From assembly GCA_018725345.1 (NCBI GenBank), contig QLUI01000079.1:1-7554 (forward strand): a stretch of 7,554 nt of DNA, read 5' to 3'. This document shows positions 1 to 6,378 of this stretch, in pieces. How positions within the stretch are numbered: the first letter of the stretch is position 1; every line of letters begins with the position of its first letter. The DNA comes from Bacillota bacterium. Lineage in GTDB: Bacteria > Bacillota > Dethiobacteria > Dethiobacterales > Dethiobacteraceae. A program made the position numbers and the translations under genes. The notes beneath the pieces are model-generated. The model ran no database searches, was not told where the DNA came from, and saw only the letters and a program-made list of their open reading frames with translations.

Positions 1-176
1 ACCGCAAAATCGGCATCTCGACCGCGGCCATCGAGAAGCGAGCCATAAAGATAAGCCAGGCGCACATTCTTTGCCTTGAAGATTTCCGCCAGCATCTCCC
101 TCTGCCGCAAAATGTCTTCAAGTCGGAAAGCGCGTGGGAAAGAACAAAGCTCTCGTAGCATGCCGATGCTCCTCAT
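1..176 (-). CDS. MNT-domain nucleotidyltransferase (MntA-like), 5' part only
   Basis: This is the N-terminal part of a gene that runs off the left edge; 58 complete codons are visible. Residues 42-59 (from the ATG at 176) read YLYGSLLDGRGRDADFAV. This is the minimal nucleotidyltransferase signature: a GS pair (45-46) followed by a D-x-D metal-binding pair (54 and 56). The GS-to-D spacing is on the short side for the family. Family knowledge: such proteins are usually MntA antitoxins, which AMPylate a HEPN RNase (HepT), or orphan NTases. No HEPN gene is visible, but a partner could lie beyond the edge. I chose the ATG at 176 because it overlaps the stop of an upstream relic frame as ATGA. An ATG at 95, just after GAGGGAG, would give a shorter N-terminus more typical of MNT proteins and remains possible. 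The domain call is fairly sure; the biological role is open. Confidence 0.72.
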   Translation of the reverse strand, partial: MRSIGMLRELCSFPRAFRLEDILRQREMLAEIFKAKNVRLAYLYGSLLDGRGRDADFA

Positions 177-342
177 CCAGTCATCTTTTCCAACCAGCGA
201 TCGTCCGAGGGCCTATCTCGATAACCGGAGAGTTCCTCTAGAACGCGGCTTCCTTAAGGTGCTCCCGGATTGATTCGGGCCATATGACCATTGCTCGGTG
301 GTTGAATTCGTACGATGAGCTCGCGGTTACCTATTTCTGCAT
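173..342 (-). pseudogene. Possible frameshifted relic of a small gene upstream of the MNT gene
   Basis: No intact ORF exists here, but protein-like segments follow one another in changing frames on the minus strand. The first (around 341-270) includes EIGNRELIVRIQPPSNGH. The second (291-241) is MVIWPESIREHLKEAAF and then hits a stop. The third (243-176, in the next frame) includes LEELSGYRDRPSDDRWLEK and ends at a TGA (175-173) that overlaps the ATG at 176 as ATGA. Spliced together they would make a protein of about 60 residues coupled to the MNT gene. I do not recognise the family. Because frames were joined by eye, the reading is tentative; the ATGA junction is the best argument for it. The alternatives are plain non-coding DNA or sequencing errors in an intact gene. 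Confidence 0.3.
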
Positions 343-457
343 GATACTAAGGGATCACTGCAAAGTCTGTTGGTTGATGATTTGTCACCCCATGCTCTTA
401 ACCATTTATTAGCCATCGAGTATCAACTGGGTAGGCATAGAAACTCAGTTTCAGGAA
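343..457. other. Short gene-free spacer after cas5
   Basis: These bases lie between the cas5 stop and the possible relic gene. I see no ORF of note, no G/C-rich hairpin followed by T residues that would act as a terminator, and no repeat unit. The operon could therefore read through toward the MNT gene, or end at a terminator I cannot recognise. A cas6, cas4 or cas1 gene might have been expected at this position in a complete type I locus, and none is present. Confidence 0.6.
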
Positions 458-1249
458 TCATCGTTTCCGGTAAATCTTTCCGCGGCTGGTTCCCTCGAAG
501 TGTCCCGGGATTGCATATTTTACTAACTCGGTATCGTCTCCACCTGCCATATACCAGTGTTCAGATACCGGCTGAGCAGTCGGTGGCGATTTGAATCGTG
601 ACAGAGTGACGATGGTTATGCCTTGACCCAGGGCTGGAATTCCGCAGTCGCGAATTCGTTGAGCTAATTCTTCACGTGGCGCATATACAACGTCCTCTGG
701 CTCGGCGCATGTTTCAACCTCTCCTACAAGGGAGCACAGCGAATCATGAGTACCGAGATGGGTCAGATTGGTCAATGCCATTTTGGCGGCCTCGATAAGG
801 TCTTTGGGAACGCCGAGAAAGATGGTCATCGGCCCTTCCAGAAGGCCGTACTCCCGGGTACCTTGATTGATGTTGGTGAGGCCGAGGCGTGGATTAATCT
901 TACCTTCTGCAGGTTTATCATGCTTATCGGTCTCATAGCGCCGCACTTGATGAAAAGCCCTGAAGAAGACCGCACCATTCGGCGGGTCAATTCGCACTTC
1001 GCACTGATCGCTTACTTGCAAGAATGACTTAGCCTCATTGGCTTGCCCTAGTTGGAACAGCGTGGAAGCAACACCAAGCAGGATAGTGGTAGGGGAGAGC
1101 ACTGGCAACGCCACGGCTGAAGCGAACGCTGATCGCGGATCTCGATAGGCATAGCTATGAAAGTTATACGCCACTTTTAGCCAGATCAGCTCCGGGACTC
1201 GCTTAGCTTCCTGCGGCTTGGGCTTCTCCCTTCTGCTTTTGGCCTTCAT
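458..1249 (-). CDS. cas5: Cas5-family Cascade subunit
   Basis: The product (263 aa) is read as Cas5, the subunit that caps the 5' handle of the crRNA in type I effector complexes. After a basic N-terminal tail (residues 1-18), the first strand LIWLKVAYNFHSYA (21-34) is followed by LSPTTILLGVASTLF (51-65). That matches the P-S/P-T-T-hydrophobic-G-hydrophobic helix typical of Cas5 after its first beta strand. The length suits Cas5. The ATG at 1249 is preferred over one 33 bases upstream because GGAGGG sits 5 bases before it. The start lies inside cas7 (47-base overlap), so translation is probably coupled. No cas6 is visible, so Cas5 might process crRNA as in type I-C, but I cannot point to a catalytic triad. 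Placement after cas8 and cas7 supports the call; the subtype is not assigned. Confidence 0.8.
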   Translation of the reverse strand: MKAKSRREKPKPQEAKRVPELIWLKVAYNFHSYAYRDPRSAFASAVALPVLSPTTILLGVASTLFQLGQANEAKSFLQVSDQCEVRIDPPNGAVFFRAFHQVRRYETDKHDKPAEGKINPRLGLTNINQGTREYGLLEGPMTIFLGVPKDLIEAAKMALTNLTHLGTHDSLCSLVGEVETCAEPEDVVYAPREELAQRIRDCGIPALGQGITIVTLSRFKSPPTAQPVSEHWYMAGGDDTELVKYAIPGHFEGTSRGKIYRKR

Positions 1250-2288
1250 TGTTTCCCTCCAAGGTCCGGATTGTCTTTTCAACAGCAGCTAACAGCTCTT
1301 TTGCGCTTCCGAAAGACCAAGCCCATGCCTTTTGGTTGTTGGCCAGGTTCATCATAGATTGACGGTACTCGGAATTTGCCTGAACAGGGTGGTTGCCATC
1401 ATCCAGGCAAACCTTGATTGGAGAGACAAATGATGCAGTACGGCCAACGCTCAACAAGATAACCCCTTCGATCAAGAATACATGCGGTGCCCACGCTGCC
1501 ACCTTCGCCCCTGTCGGAGATGAAATGAAATCGGCTATTGCCCTGATCAAGGCGATCTGGCGTTCCCTTTGCTCCCTTTTCCCGATAGCAAGCCGCTTAA
1601 CATCTCTCCCATTTTGCGGGGGTTGTAAATACCAGTAATCATCGGTGCCGATGCGATGCAGATCGGCACGGACTATACCGCCGTAGATGTTGGAACGCAT
1701 CGTTTGTGCATAACGGCTATTCATGCTGAAAGTATCTCGGAAAGCCGAGTGCTGAGTGACAGTCAGGTCTTGTGGCATTTCGCTGATGAGCCAGGCTACA
1801 TCGAAGCAGGATCCCCGTTTGACTGGTTCAGCGTCCTTATAAGGAGCACACTTCTCATCAATATAAGGCTTCTCTGCGATGTACTTTTCCCCGACACCAT
1901 CCTGCTGCTCCTTCCAGGCTGCAAGATAACCGCCTACATCTAAGACTGCACATAGCGCGATAGACTCGCGGACACTGCGATACAGCACATCATTTGTCAG
2001 TTTCCCAACGTTGAGTCGCTTGGCAGCAGCCCGGATACCAATCGGTCCTCGATCAGGATGTAACCCTTCACTTAAGGGTAGCATAGGAATCTTTTGCTCG
2101 CGACAGTTACTCACGAAGTACTCTAAGATGTGTCGGCGTATGATCTCGCCGCTGATACCATCGTAGGTGACCTTACCTACGTCAATACGGCGGGGTTGCA
2201 TCAGGTTGCTGCCTTCCGCACCTTCATTGTTCAGCGCATGAAAACCCAGACCCAGCCGATAAGCGAATGAAATGCTCCAGAGATTCAT
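1203..2288 (-). CDS. cas7: Cas7 backbone subunit, DevR/Csa2/Cst2-like
   Basis: The product (361 aa) is read as Cas7, the RRM-fold protein that polymerises along the crRNA spacer to form the Cascade backbone. The N-terminus shows the family pattern. A first strand (3-14) is followed by HALNNEGAEGSNLMQPRRI (17-35), then a short strand and ISGEIIRRHILEYF (45-58). This resembles the conserved LNN.G..G....R and ISG..L/IR motifs of DevR/Csa2/Cst2-type Cas7, as found in I-A and I-B systems. The length is normal. ATG 2288-2286 overlaps the stop of the cas8-like gene as ATGA, and GGAGG lies 6 bases upstream. The last 16 codons overlap cas5, and the C-terminal tail is polar and low-complexity (GNNEGQKQKGEAQAAGS). 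The family call is strong; the precise subtype would need a profile search. Confidence 0.87.
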   Translation of the reverse strand: MNLWSISFAYRLGLGFHALNNEGAEGSNLMQPRRIDVGKVTYDGISGEIIRRHILEYFVSNCREQKIPMLPLSEGLHPDRGPIGIRAAAKRLNVGKLTNDVLYRSVRESIALCAVLDVGGYLAAWKEQQDGVGEKYIAEKPYIDEKCAPYKDAEPVKRGSCFDVAWLISEMPQDLTVTQHSAFRDTFSMNSRYAQTMRSNIYGGIVRADLHRIGTDDYWYLQPPQNGRDVKRLAIGKREQRERQIALIRAIADFISSPTGAKVAAWAPHVFLIEGVILLSVGRTASFVSPIKVCLDDGNHPVQANSEYRQSMMNLANNQKAWAWSFGSAKELLAAVEKTIRTLEGNNEGQKQKGEAQAAGS

Positions 2289-2722
2289 TCTGTGCCTCCT
2301 TCTGTAATTTCTTCTTCAGTAATCTCCTGGTATTCCTCTGTTTCAGGGATAGTTTCGCCCTCAGTTTTGTAAGTGCTCTCCTGAACGAGGTACATCCGGA
2401 ACAAGTCGCGAAAGGTCTCAAAGCTGGTGCCGACCATGTCCACAGATGTTAGAAGAGCTTTTGGATCAAAATCCTCGTTGCGGTGTATAGTGCCGATTTG
2501 TCCGTGTTCACGGTGGCCTTGTTCAATGAGTATCATCGCTCGTCCAATAAACGCTTTAGGCCCAGGGGCTGAGCGGAGCGTGACTACCTCATCGTACCAG
2601 TTCTTCTGTCTCCTTCCAGGATCTTCTTCTCCTTTCATCCGTGCATGGTAGATGCTTGAAGCAACCGCTCTGGCTAATTTCCTCACCGCCTCATAGTCAC
2701 CTTGCCAATCGCCATAACTCAT
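2285..2722 (-). CDS. Candidate Cas11 small subunit translated from inside the cas8-like gene
   Basis: Codon 350 of the large-subunit gene is an ATG (2722-2720) preceded by AAAGGAGG (2738-2731) with 8 bases between. This is as good as the ribosome binding sites of the neighbouring genes. In-frame translation would give 145 residues beginning MSYGDWQGDYEAVRKLARAV, mostly helical in character, and ending in the same acidic tail. Known biology: in I-B, I-C and I-D systems the small subunit Cas11 is made by independent initiation within the cas8 or cas10d gene and lines the belly of Cascade. The operon has no separate cas11, which fits. Size (about 16 kDa) and helical nature match Cas11. That it is expressed is an inference. 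Confidence 0.62.
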   Translation of the reverse strand: MSYGDWQGDYEAVRKLARAVASSIYHARMKGEEDPGRRQKNWYDEVVTLRSAPGPKAFIGRAMILIEQGHREHGQIGTIHRNEDFDPKALLTSVDMVGTSFETFRDLFRMYLVQESTYKTEGETIPETEEYQEITEEEITEGGTE

Positions 2723-3769
2723 AGAGAAAACCTCCTTTACATCGTTTTGCCCTCGCTGATCAAATAACGTTTGTTGCCGAATATAGCTATCACCTCCTTT
2801 AGTCCCTCGTCGGAGACGTTCTTGCGATGTGATCATTGATGAGAGATGCTTGCCTAGTGGTTGCAGAAGCCAATAGGCCATCGCTAAGGCATCTGGTGTT
2901 AATTCCGTGCTTCGACCCTGCAGTGTCCAGGCTTTCTTAACCAGATTCTGGAATGTGTCATACGTGTGGCTGATTAAAGCAGGTGATTTCATCTTGCCAA
3001 TTGCGGTAGAGTCAATCGCGATCAGCCCGGAATAATTGAACCCTTTTCGCGAATCGAAATTGGTGTTGTAAACAACACCCGTCAAGCGATCTTGATAACC
3101 TTCAGTAAAGAGAGAGGTCTTGAGCGCAAGAAGCATTAGCGCTTGTGCACATACCACGTTAGGTGTTCCCAGCCGAGCGTGCAGGGGGCTGACAACCTTA
3201 GAAAGATCAATCTTGCCTTCAAACACCGGGAGAAACATGATATTTGCTATGTTCTCTGTGCGTTTCTTGCCGGCAAAGGCCAACAAGCCTTCAGGAAGGG
3301 GAATTGCTGCTAAACAACGTGAGTTGCTGGTTTCGCTACTTCGCAGTGTGTCATAAAAAGCAGCAGAGACCCCACGAATACCCGATTGGAGGATAGCGTC
3401 TAATCCAACGAGAGCCCTATTGGCTGGGGCAAAGTACTTGTCTGGAAAAACTGCGTCGTTTACAAGCGAGGAACGAAGCCGGCTACAGTAATCTTCGGCA
3501 AGAGGCTTCTTCTTCTTCCATACTTGCTTGAACGCTGAAATATCCTTGCCTCTCAACGAATTGTCGCGTGCACGACCCTGTATCTCCCAATCAGTACCTG
3601 CATCGTGAATCGAGACATCTTCCCTAAGGCCGATGTATAAGTCAATCGCACCATAGAGTTGCAGTGCATCATAAAATGGTAGACCTGTCTTGGGCACATG
3701 GAGGGTAATTGGTGTGCCGCCAAAGTCAGCAAGAGTCCCTGATGCTTTGGCCCAATCGAAGGCACTCAT
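2285..3769 (-). CDS. Cas8-like large subunit of a type I effector complex
   Basis: The product (494 aa) is called a large subunit from its position between cas3 and cas7-cas5, its size, and the internal start typical of cas8 genes. In Cascade, Cas8 recognises the PAM and recruits Cas3. I cannot match it to a named Cas8 family. Visible features are an N-terminal segment TGLPFYDALQLYGAIDLYIG (about residues 28-47), a basic patch KKKK near 86, a hydrophobic helix ALMLLALKTSLF near 211-222, a helical last third, and a very acidic tail (last 25 residues rich in E and T). It has only three cysteines, so the CxxC zinc cluster of several Cas8a/b proteins is missing. ATG 3769 overlaps the cas3 stop as ATGA with GGAGG 8 bases upstream, so it is preferred over a GTG 15 bases earlier. 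Its 3' third may be translated separately as Cas11. Confidence 0.7.
   Translation of the reverse strand: MSAFDWAKASGTLADFGGTPITLHVPKTGLPFYDALQLYGAIDLYIGLREDVSIHDAGTDWEIQGRARDNSLRGKDISAFKQVWKKKKPLAEDYCSRLRSSLVNDAVFPDKYFAPANRALVGLDAILQSGIRGVSAAFYDTLRSSETSNSRCLAAIPLPEGLLAFAGKKRTENIANIMFLPVFEGKIDLSKVVSPLHARLGTPNVVCAQALMLLALKTSLFTEGYQDRLTGVVYNTNFDSRKGFNYSGLIAIDSTAIGKMKSPALISHTYDTFQNLVKKAWTLQGRSTELTPDALAMAYWLLQPLGKHLSSMITSQERLRRGTKGGDSYIRQQTLFDQRGQNDVKEVFSMSYGDWQGDYEAVRKLARAVASSIYHARMKGEEDPGRRQKNWYDEVVTLRSAPGPKAFIGRAMILIEQGHREHGQIGTIHRNEDFDPKALLTSVDMVGTSFETFRDLFRMYLVQESTYKTEGETIPETEEYQEITEEEITEGGTE
2720..2738 (-). promoter_or_regulatory. Internal ribosome binding site and ATG within the cas8-like gene
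   Basis: AAAGGAGG followed by TTTTCTCT and ATG. Eight bases pair with the 16S anti-Shine-Dalgarno and the spacing is near optimal. The underlying codons read KEVFSM, with no obvious protein-level need for this exact string. Confidence 0.65.
2791..2800 (-). promoter_or_regulatory. Second strong Shine-Dalgarno-like site in the cas8-like gene, no ATG/GTG at useful distance
   Basis: AAAGGAGGTG is almost the full complement of the anti-Shine-Dalgarno tail and lies 53 bases upstream of the site at 2738-2731. No ATG, GTG or TTG follows at 5-12 bases; an in-frame ATT lies 10 bases after GGAGG. It may load or pause ribosomes for the downstream internal start, or be chance from Lys-Gly-Gly codons. Confidence 0.35.
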
Positions 3770-6195
3770 GGTGCGTACCTCCACTGTTCTATTTCTTCCC
3801 CCTTCGCATCTTCCCGATCAGCGAGAAGAATTGCTCGCCCTACCAGAGCGTAGACAGGGAACAGATCATCATTAGGCAACATCAGCGGAACTTGGTCGGC
3901 CGTTGGTCTTGTTTTGGCTGCAATGATAACCTCATCAACATGATCTAATACGGTTTTAGGAGCGTTCATTTGCGCAAGCACATTCTTCAGAAAGGCGACT
4001 GTCTCCAGATGCGGATGGAAAGCATAGTTCTTTACACCTGAAGGATTTAGAAAGCTGGAATGGTGCCGAGCAGCAGCCAGGGCGATAGCGCGAATCAAAT
4101 ACTCGGCCGAGCCCAGTGAACCAATAAGTAGTTCGCAGGCTCTGATTGTCGCGGCATAGCTAGGTGGCGTATGGGGAATGCCTATGTGCTCACCTGTATT
4201 CAATGTTCGGCCAATTAACTGAGCAAAGTGTTGTGGGTCAAGGTCTCGTGCCCGCGCTTGCCAACGTTGATCAGCTTTGCCCAGATCGTGAAAGGCAGCG
4301 GCAACCCTTGCGAGCTCAGCAATTAAATCGGCAAGCTGATTTGCATCCTTTTGAGGTTCGAGGGCCTCGAGAATCTTGACCAAGGGGTTACGATAGGCTC
4401 CTGACTCAGCAAACCGGCGGTAGGCGGCATCCATTACGTTAGTGGTATGCTCTAACAACCCTTGCCGTCGCCCGAGGGCATACTGCTGGACTCGTTTTTT
4501 CCGTCTGTCAAGCCAATCACTGGTAAGAACTGCACCAGGCACATTTGATCCGTCGTCGAAGCACAGCCCCTTGTTAGGGTGCAAATAAGCGGCCGAAGAC
4601 GGGACAATTAGGACATCTCCTGGTCGCACATAACTGGCAGGGCGCAGGATCAATTCATCGTTTTCAAAGCTAATTATTACTGCACCATTCTTGGCTTTCC
4701 GGATCAGGCTCCAGGCTCGACCGAGCGAGACGGATGAAGTCTCGGGGTACTGGCCTAGCGAGAGCATCACCTGCAAATCGCGCTGGGCGAGATCATCTAA
4801 ACGAACCTGCTCCCCCTCTTCGACGGCAACTTCAACTGAGAGAATCTCACGAAACTCGTTGGCAATCTCGCCTGGCTTGCGTTTTTGGGCCGCACGGTCA
4901 AAAAGATTTAGTGCAAATGCTGTTTTATTAAGCGAATGCTCTATTTGTTCTTTCTGCTTCTTAGGCACATCTTCAGGTTCAGGCAACTTTCCTTGTTTAA
5001 GGCCGATGCCCCAAACTTTGTTGATCCAATCGCGTTCTGCGGTCCAGGAAAGTTGGCCTTCGGGGATCGTTTTGAGCCCAGCCCCTACGACTGCTTCACG
5101 GTAGGGAGGAGCCCATTCTTTCAGTTGAGCACTAGGCACTTTCACAACGAAGAAGTCTCCGTTTGTCTTACCTTTGCGAAACCAGCGCGCACAGCGTCCG
5201 GAACGTTGAACTAGCGTGTCTACGGGCGCGGGATCAGAGATAACTAAAGGTGCCGAAATGTCCAAACCCGCTTCAGCAACTTGATTGGTCAGCAATACCC
5301 AGTCTCCTTCGGGGCTATTCTTGCCAAACCGGTCATGAACTTGCTCCTCCGCCTTACTTCGCCAAGATCTGGGCATACGATTATGCAGGGCAGTGATCTT
5401 GCTAGGTTGTAGACCTTCGTCGATTAGACGGTCATAGGTTTGTTGAAGCCGATCGACCGTGTTAGCAAAATAAATCCGCTTGCCCTGGGCGCCTACCAGT
5501 TTTTCGTCGAGTGGCGAAAAGTCGAGTTGCTTGTTTTCACCCTTGTCCCTGGGTTTGAGTTCGAGCACAGAAACCGCAAGCTGTCGGTTGCCTTTGCGCA
5601 GCTTAAGTCCCTCATCATCAGCCAGATCATCTTCCCCAACGATTACTAGCTCCAAACCCAATCGCTCGGAGATTACTTTGGCAACGGCGTCGGGCAATGT
5701 AGCGGTGATCACTACGGTCTGGAGGTTAAGTTTCCTTCGGAAGTCAATGATTGCCAACAAGATAGTCAGTGCTTGGTCCGAGATGCCCCAAGCCAAGTGG
5801 ACTTCGTCCAAAATCAGACAGGACATCAGCAATGCTCCGGACACAGCATGACCTGCGCTAAGCGGTAAACTGAGCGGAAGGCCTGGAACACCACAGACGA
5901 CCTGATCATATGTGGTGATGACCACTTCTTCACTGAACAGCTCACTTTCCTGAGTGTCCCCATGATGGATCACGGGCGCGAGACTAGTATTATCTCGCTT
6001 GAATTCTCTGATGGCATCACGGATGCCGCATCCCAGAGCGCGCAACGGCACAGCGTAGATCGTCTTTTGGTACTGCTGTTGTAAATTGCCGGTAACGGCA
6101 AAGGTTTTCCCTAACCCCGTGGGAGCAATAAGTAGAACGCTCCTACCGTTGCCAATCAGCTTTTGAACAGCAGATTGAAAACTACTTGGTTCCAT
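3766..6195 (-). CDS. cas3: Cas3 helicase-nuclease with C-terminal HD domain (helicase-HD order)
   Basis: The product (809 aa) would be recruited to the Cascade-bound R-loop to unwind and cut DNA. Superfamily 2 helicase motifs appear in order: Walker A APTGLGKT (24-31), DEVH (130-133), TAT (164-166), motif V QVAEAGLDIS (305-314) and motif VI QRSGRCAR (330-337). The HD nuclease follows at the C-terminus: H583, HD 636-637 (FHDLGK), H675, the HH pair at 711-712 and D793, so the metal-binding set looks complete. Most fused Cas3 proteins have HD first. Helicase-then-HD is the order seen in I-G (formerly I-U), and it resembles fused cas3' and cas3'' of I-A. The ATG at 6195 is chosen because GGGGGG lies 6 bases upstream; a GTG at 6228 would add 11 residues. 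It is the first gene of the operon and its stop overlaps the next start as ATGA. Confidence 0.93.
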   Translation of the reverse strand: MEPSSFQSAVQKLIGNGRSVLLIAPTGLGKTFAVTGNLQQQYQKTIYAVPLRALGCGIRDAIREFKRDNTSLAPVIHHGDTQESELFSEEVVITTYDQVVCGVPGLPLSLPLSAGHAVSGALLMSCLILDEVHLAWGISDQALTILLAIIDFRRKLNLQTVVITATLPDAVAKVISERLGLELVIVGEDDLADDEGLKLRKGNRQLAVSVLELKPRDKGENKQLDFSPLDEKLVGAQGKRIYFANTVDRLQQTYDRLIDEGLQPSKITALHNRMPRSWRSKAEEQVHDRFGKNSPEGDWVLLTNQVAEAGLDISAPLVISDPAPVDTLVQRSGRCARWFRKGKTNGDFFVVKVPSAQLKEWAPPYREAVVGAGLKTIPEGQLSWTAERDWINKVWGIGLKQGKLPEPEDVPKKQKEQIEHSLNKTAFALNLFDRAAQKRKPGEIANEFREILSVEVAVEEGEQVRLDDLAQRDLQVMLSLGQYPETSSVSLGRAWSLIRKAKNGAVIISFENDELILRPASYVRPGDVLIVPSSAAYLHPNKGLCFDDGSNVPGAVLTSDWLDRRKKRVQQYALGRRQGLLEHTTNVMDAAYRRFAESGAYRNPLVKILEALEPQKDANQLADLIAELARVAAAFHDLGKADQRWQARARDLDPQHFAQLIGRTLNTGEHIGIPHTPPSYAATIRACELLIGSLGSAEYLIRAIALAAARHHSSFLNPSGVKNYAFHPHLETVAFLKNVLAQMNAPKTVLDHVDEVIIAAKTRPTADQVPLMLPNDDLFPVYALVGRAILLADREDAKGEEIEQWRYAP

Positions 6196-6318
6196 CTGAT
6201 TCCCCCCACGCCATTCCTTAGACCTCACTTCCCCTCATCTACCCGCGCTTCCCGATCACCCACCCGCACTCTGTCCCCCCAGCCCCCAGCATCGCGCGGT
6301 GTGATGAGAAGCATTCTC
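6196..6318 (-). promoter_or_regulatory. G-tract-rich 5' leader of the cas transcript with G-quadruplex motif
   Basis: Between the predicted transcription start (about 6318) and the cas3 ATG, the minus strand carries many G runs. Positions 6265-6242 read GGG-T-GGG-TGATC-GGG-AAGCGC-GGG, which satisfies the G3N1-7 quadruplex pattern. Further runs of G5 (6287-6283), G6 (6280-6275) and G4 (6234-6231) flank it. The Shine-Dalgarno itself is a G6 run (6207-6202). Folding of such an RNA could affect cas3 translation. The pattern is visible; folding and function are inferred. Confidence 0.45.
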
Positions 6319-6324
6319 CATTAC

Positions 6325-6347
6325 ATTATACCAAGTCTCCCTGTCAA
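6325..6347 (-). promoter_or_regulatory. Likely promoter of the cas operon (extended -10)
   Basis: On the minus strand TGG-TATAAT (6333-6325) is a perfect -10 box with the TG extension, pointing toward cas3. A perfect TTGACA (6347-6342) lies only 11 bases upstream, too near for a normal -35 (usually 16-18). The hexamer at the proper 17-base spacing, TAACAG, is weak. The extended -10 probably compensates. Start of transcription is predicted near 6318, giving a leader of about 120 bases. Confidence 0.55.
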
Positions 6348-6378
6348 CTGTTACTATTCACTGTATCACGACAGTTCA
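6345..6378. repeat. Imperfect inverted repeat just upstream of the cas promoter
   Basis: TCAACTGT (6345-6352 region) and ACAGTTCA (6371-6378) are inverted copies with one mismatched position and about 19 bases between. A nested CTGT/ACAG pair lies at 6361-6364 and 6371-6374. The left arm overlaps the TTGACA of the promoter. The placement suits a regulator binding site, but no regulator gene is in the window. Confidence 0.3.

Noticed and set aside
370..594. 74-codon plus-strand frame near the cas5 end
   Set aside because: Mostly antisense to cas5, with no conserved features.
458..1249. Cas5 gene as a Cas5-Cas6 fusion (Csb2-like, I-G)
   Set aside because: At 263 residues it is too short and shows no C-terminal glycine-rich loop of Cas6; it reads as a plain Cas5.
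4691..5104. 137-codon plus-strand frame inside cas3
   Set aside because: Antisense shadow of a gene with clear helicase and HD motifs; Ser/Arg-rich low-information product.
6342..6347. TTGACA as a standard -35 box
   Set aside because: The distance of 11 bases to the -10 is too short for a normal sigma-70 promoter, so I rely on the extended -10 instead.
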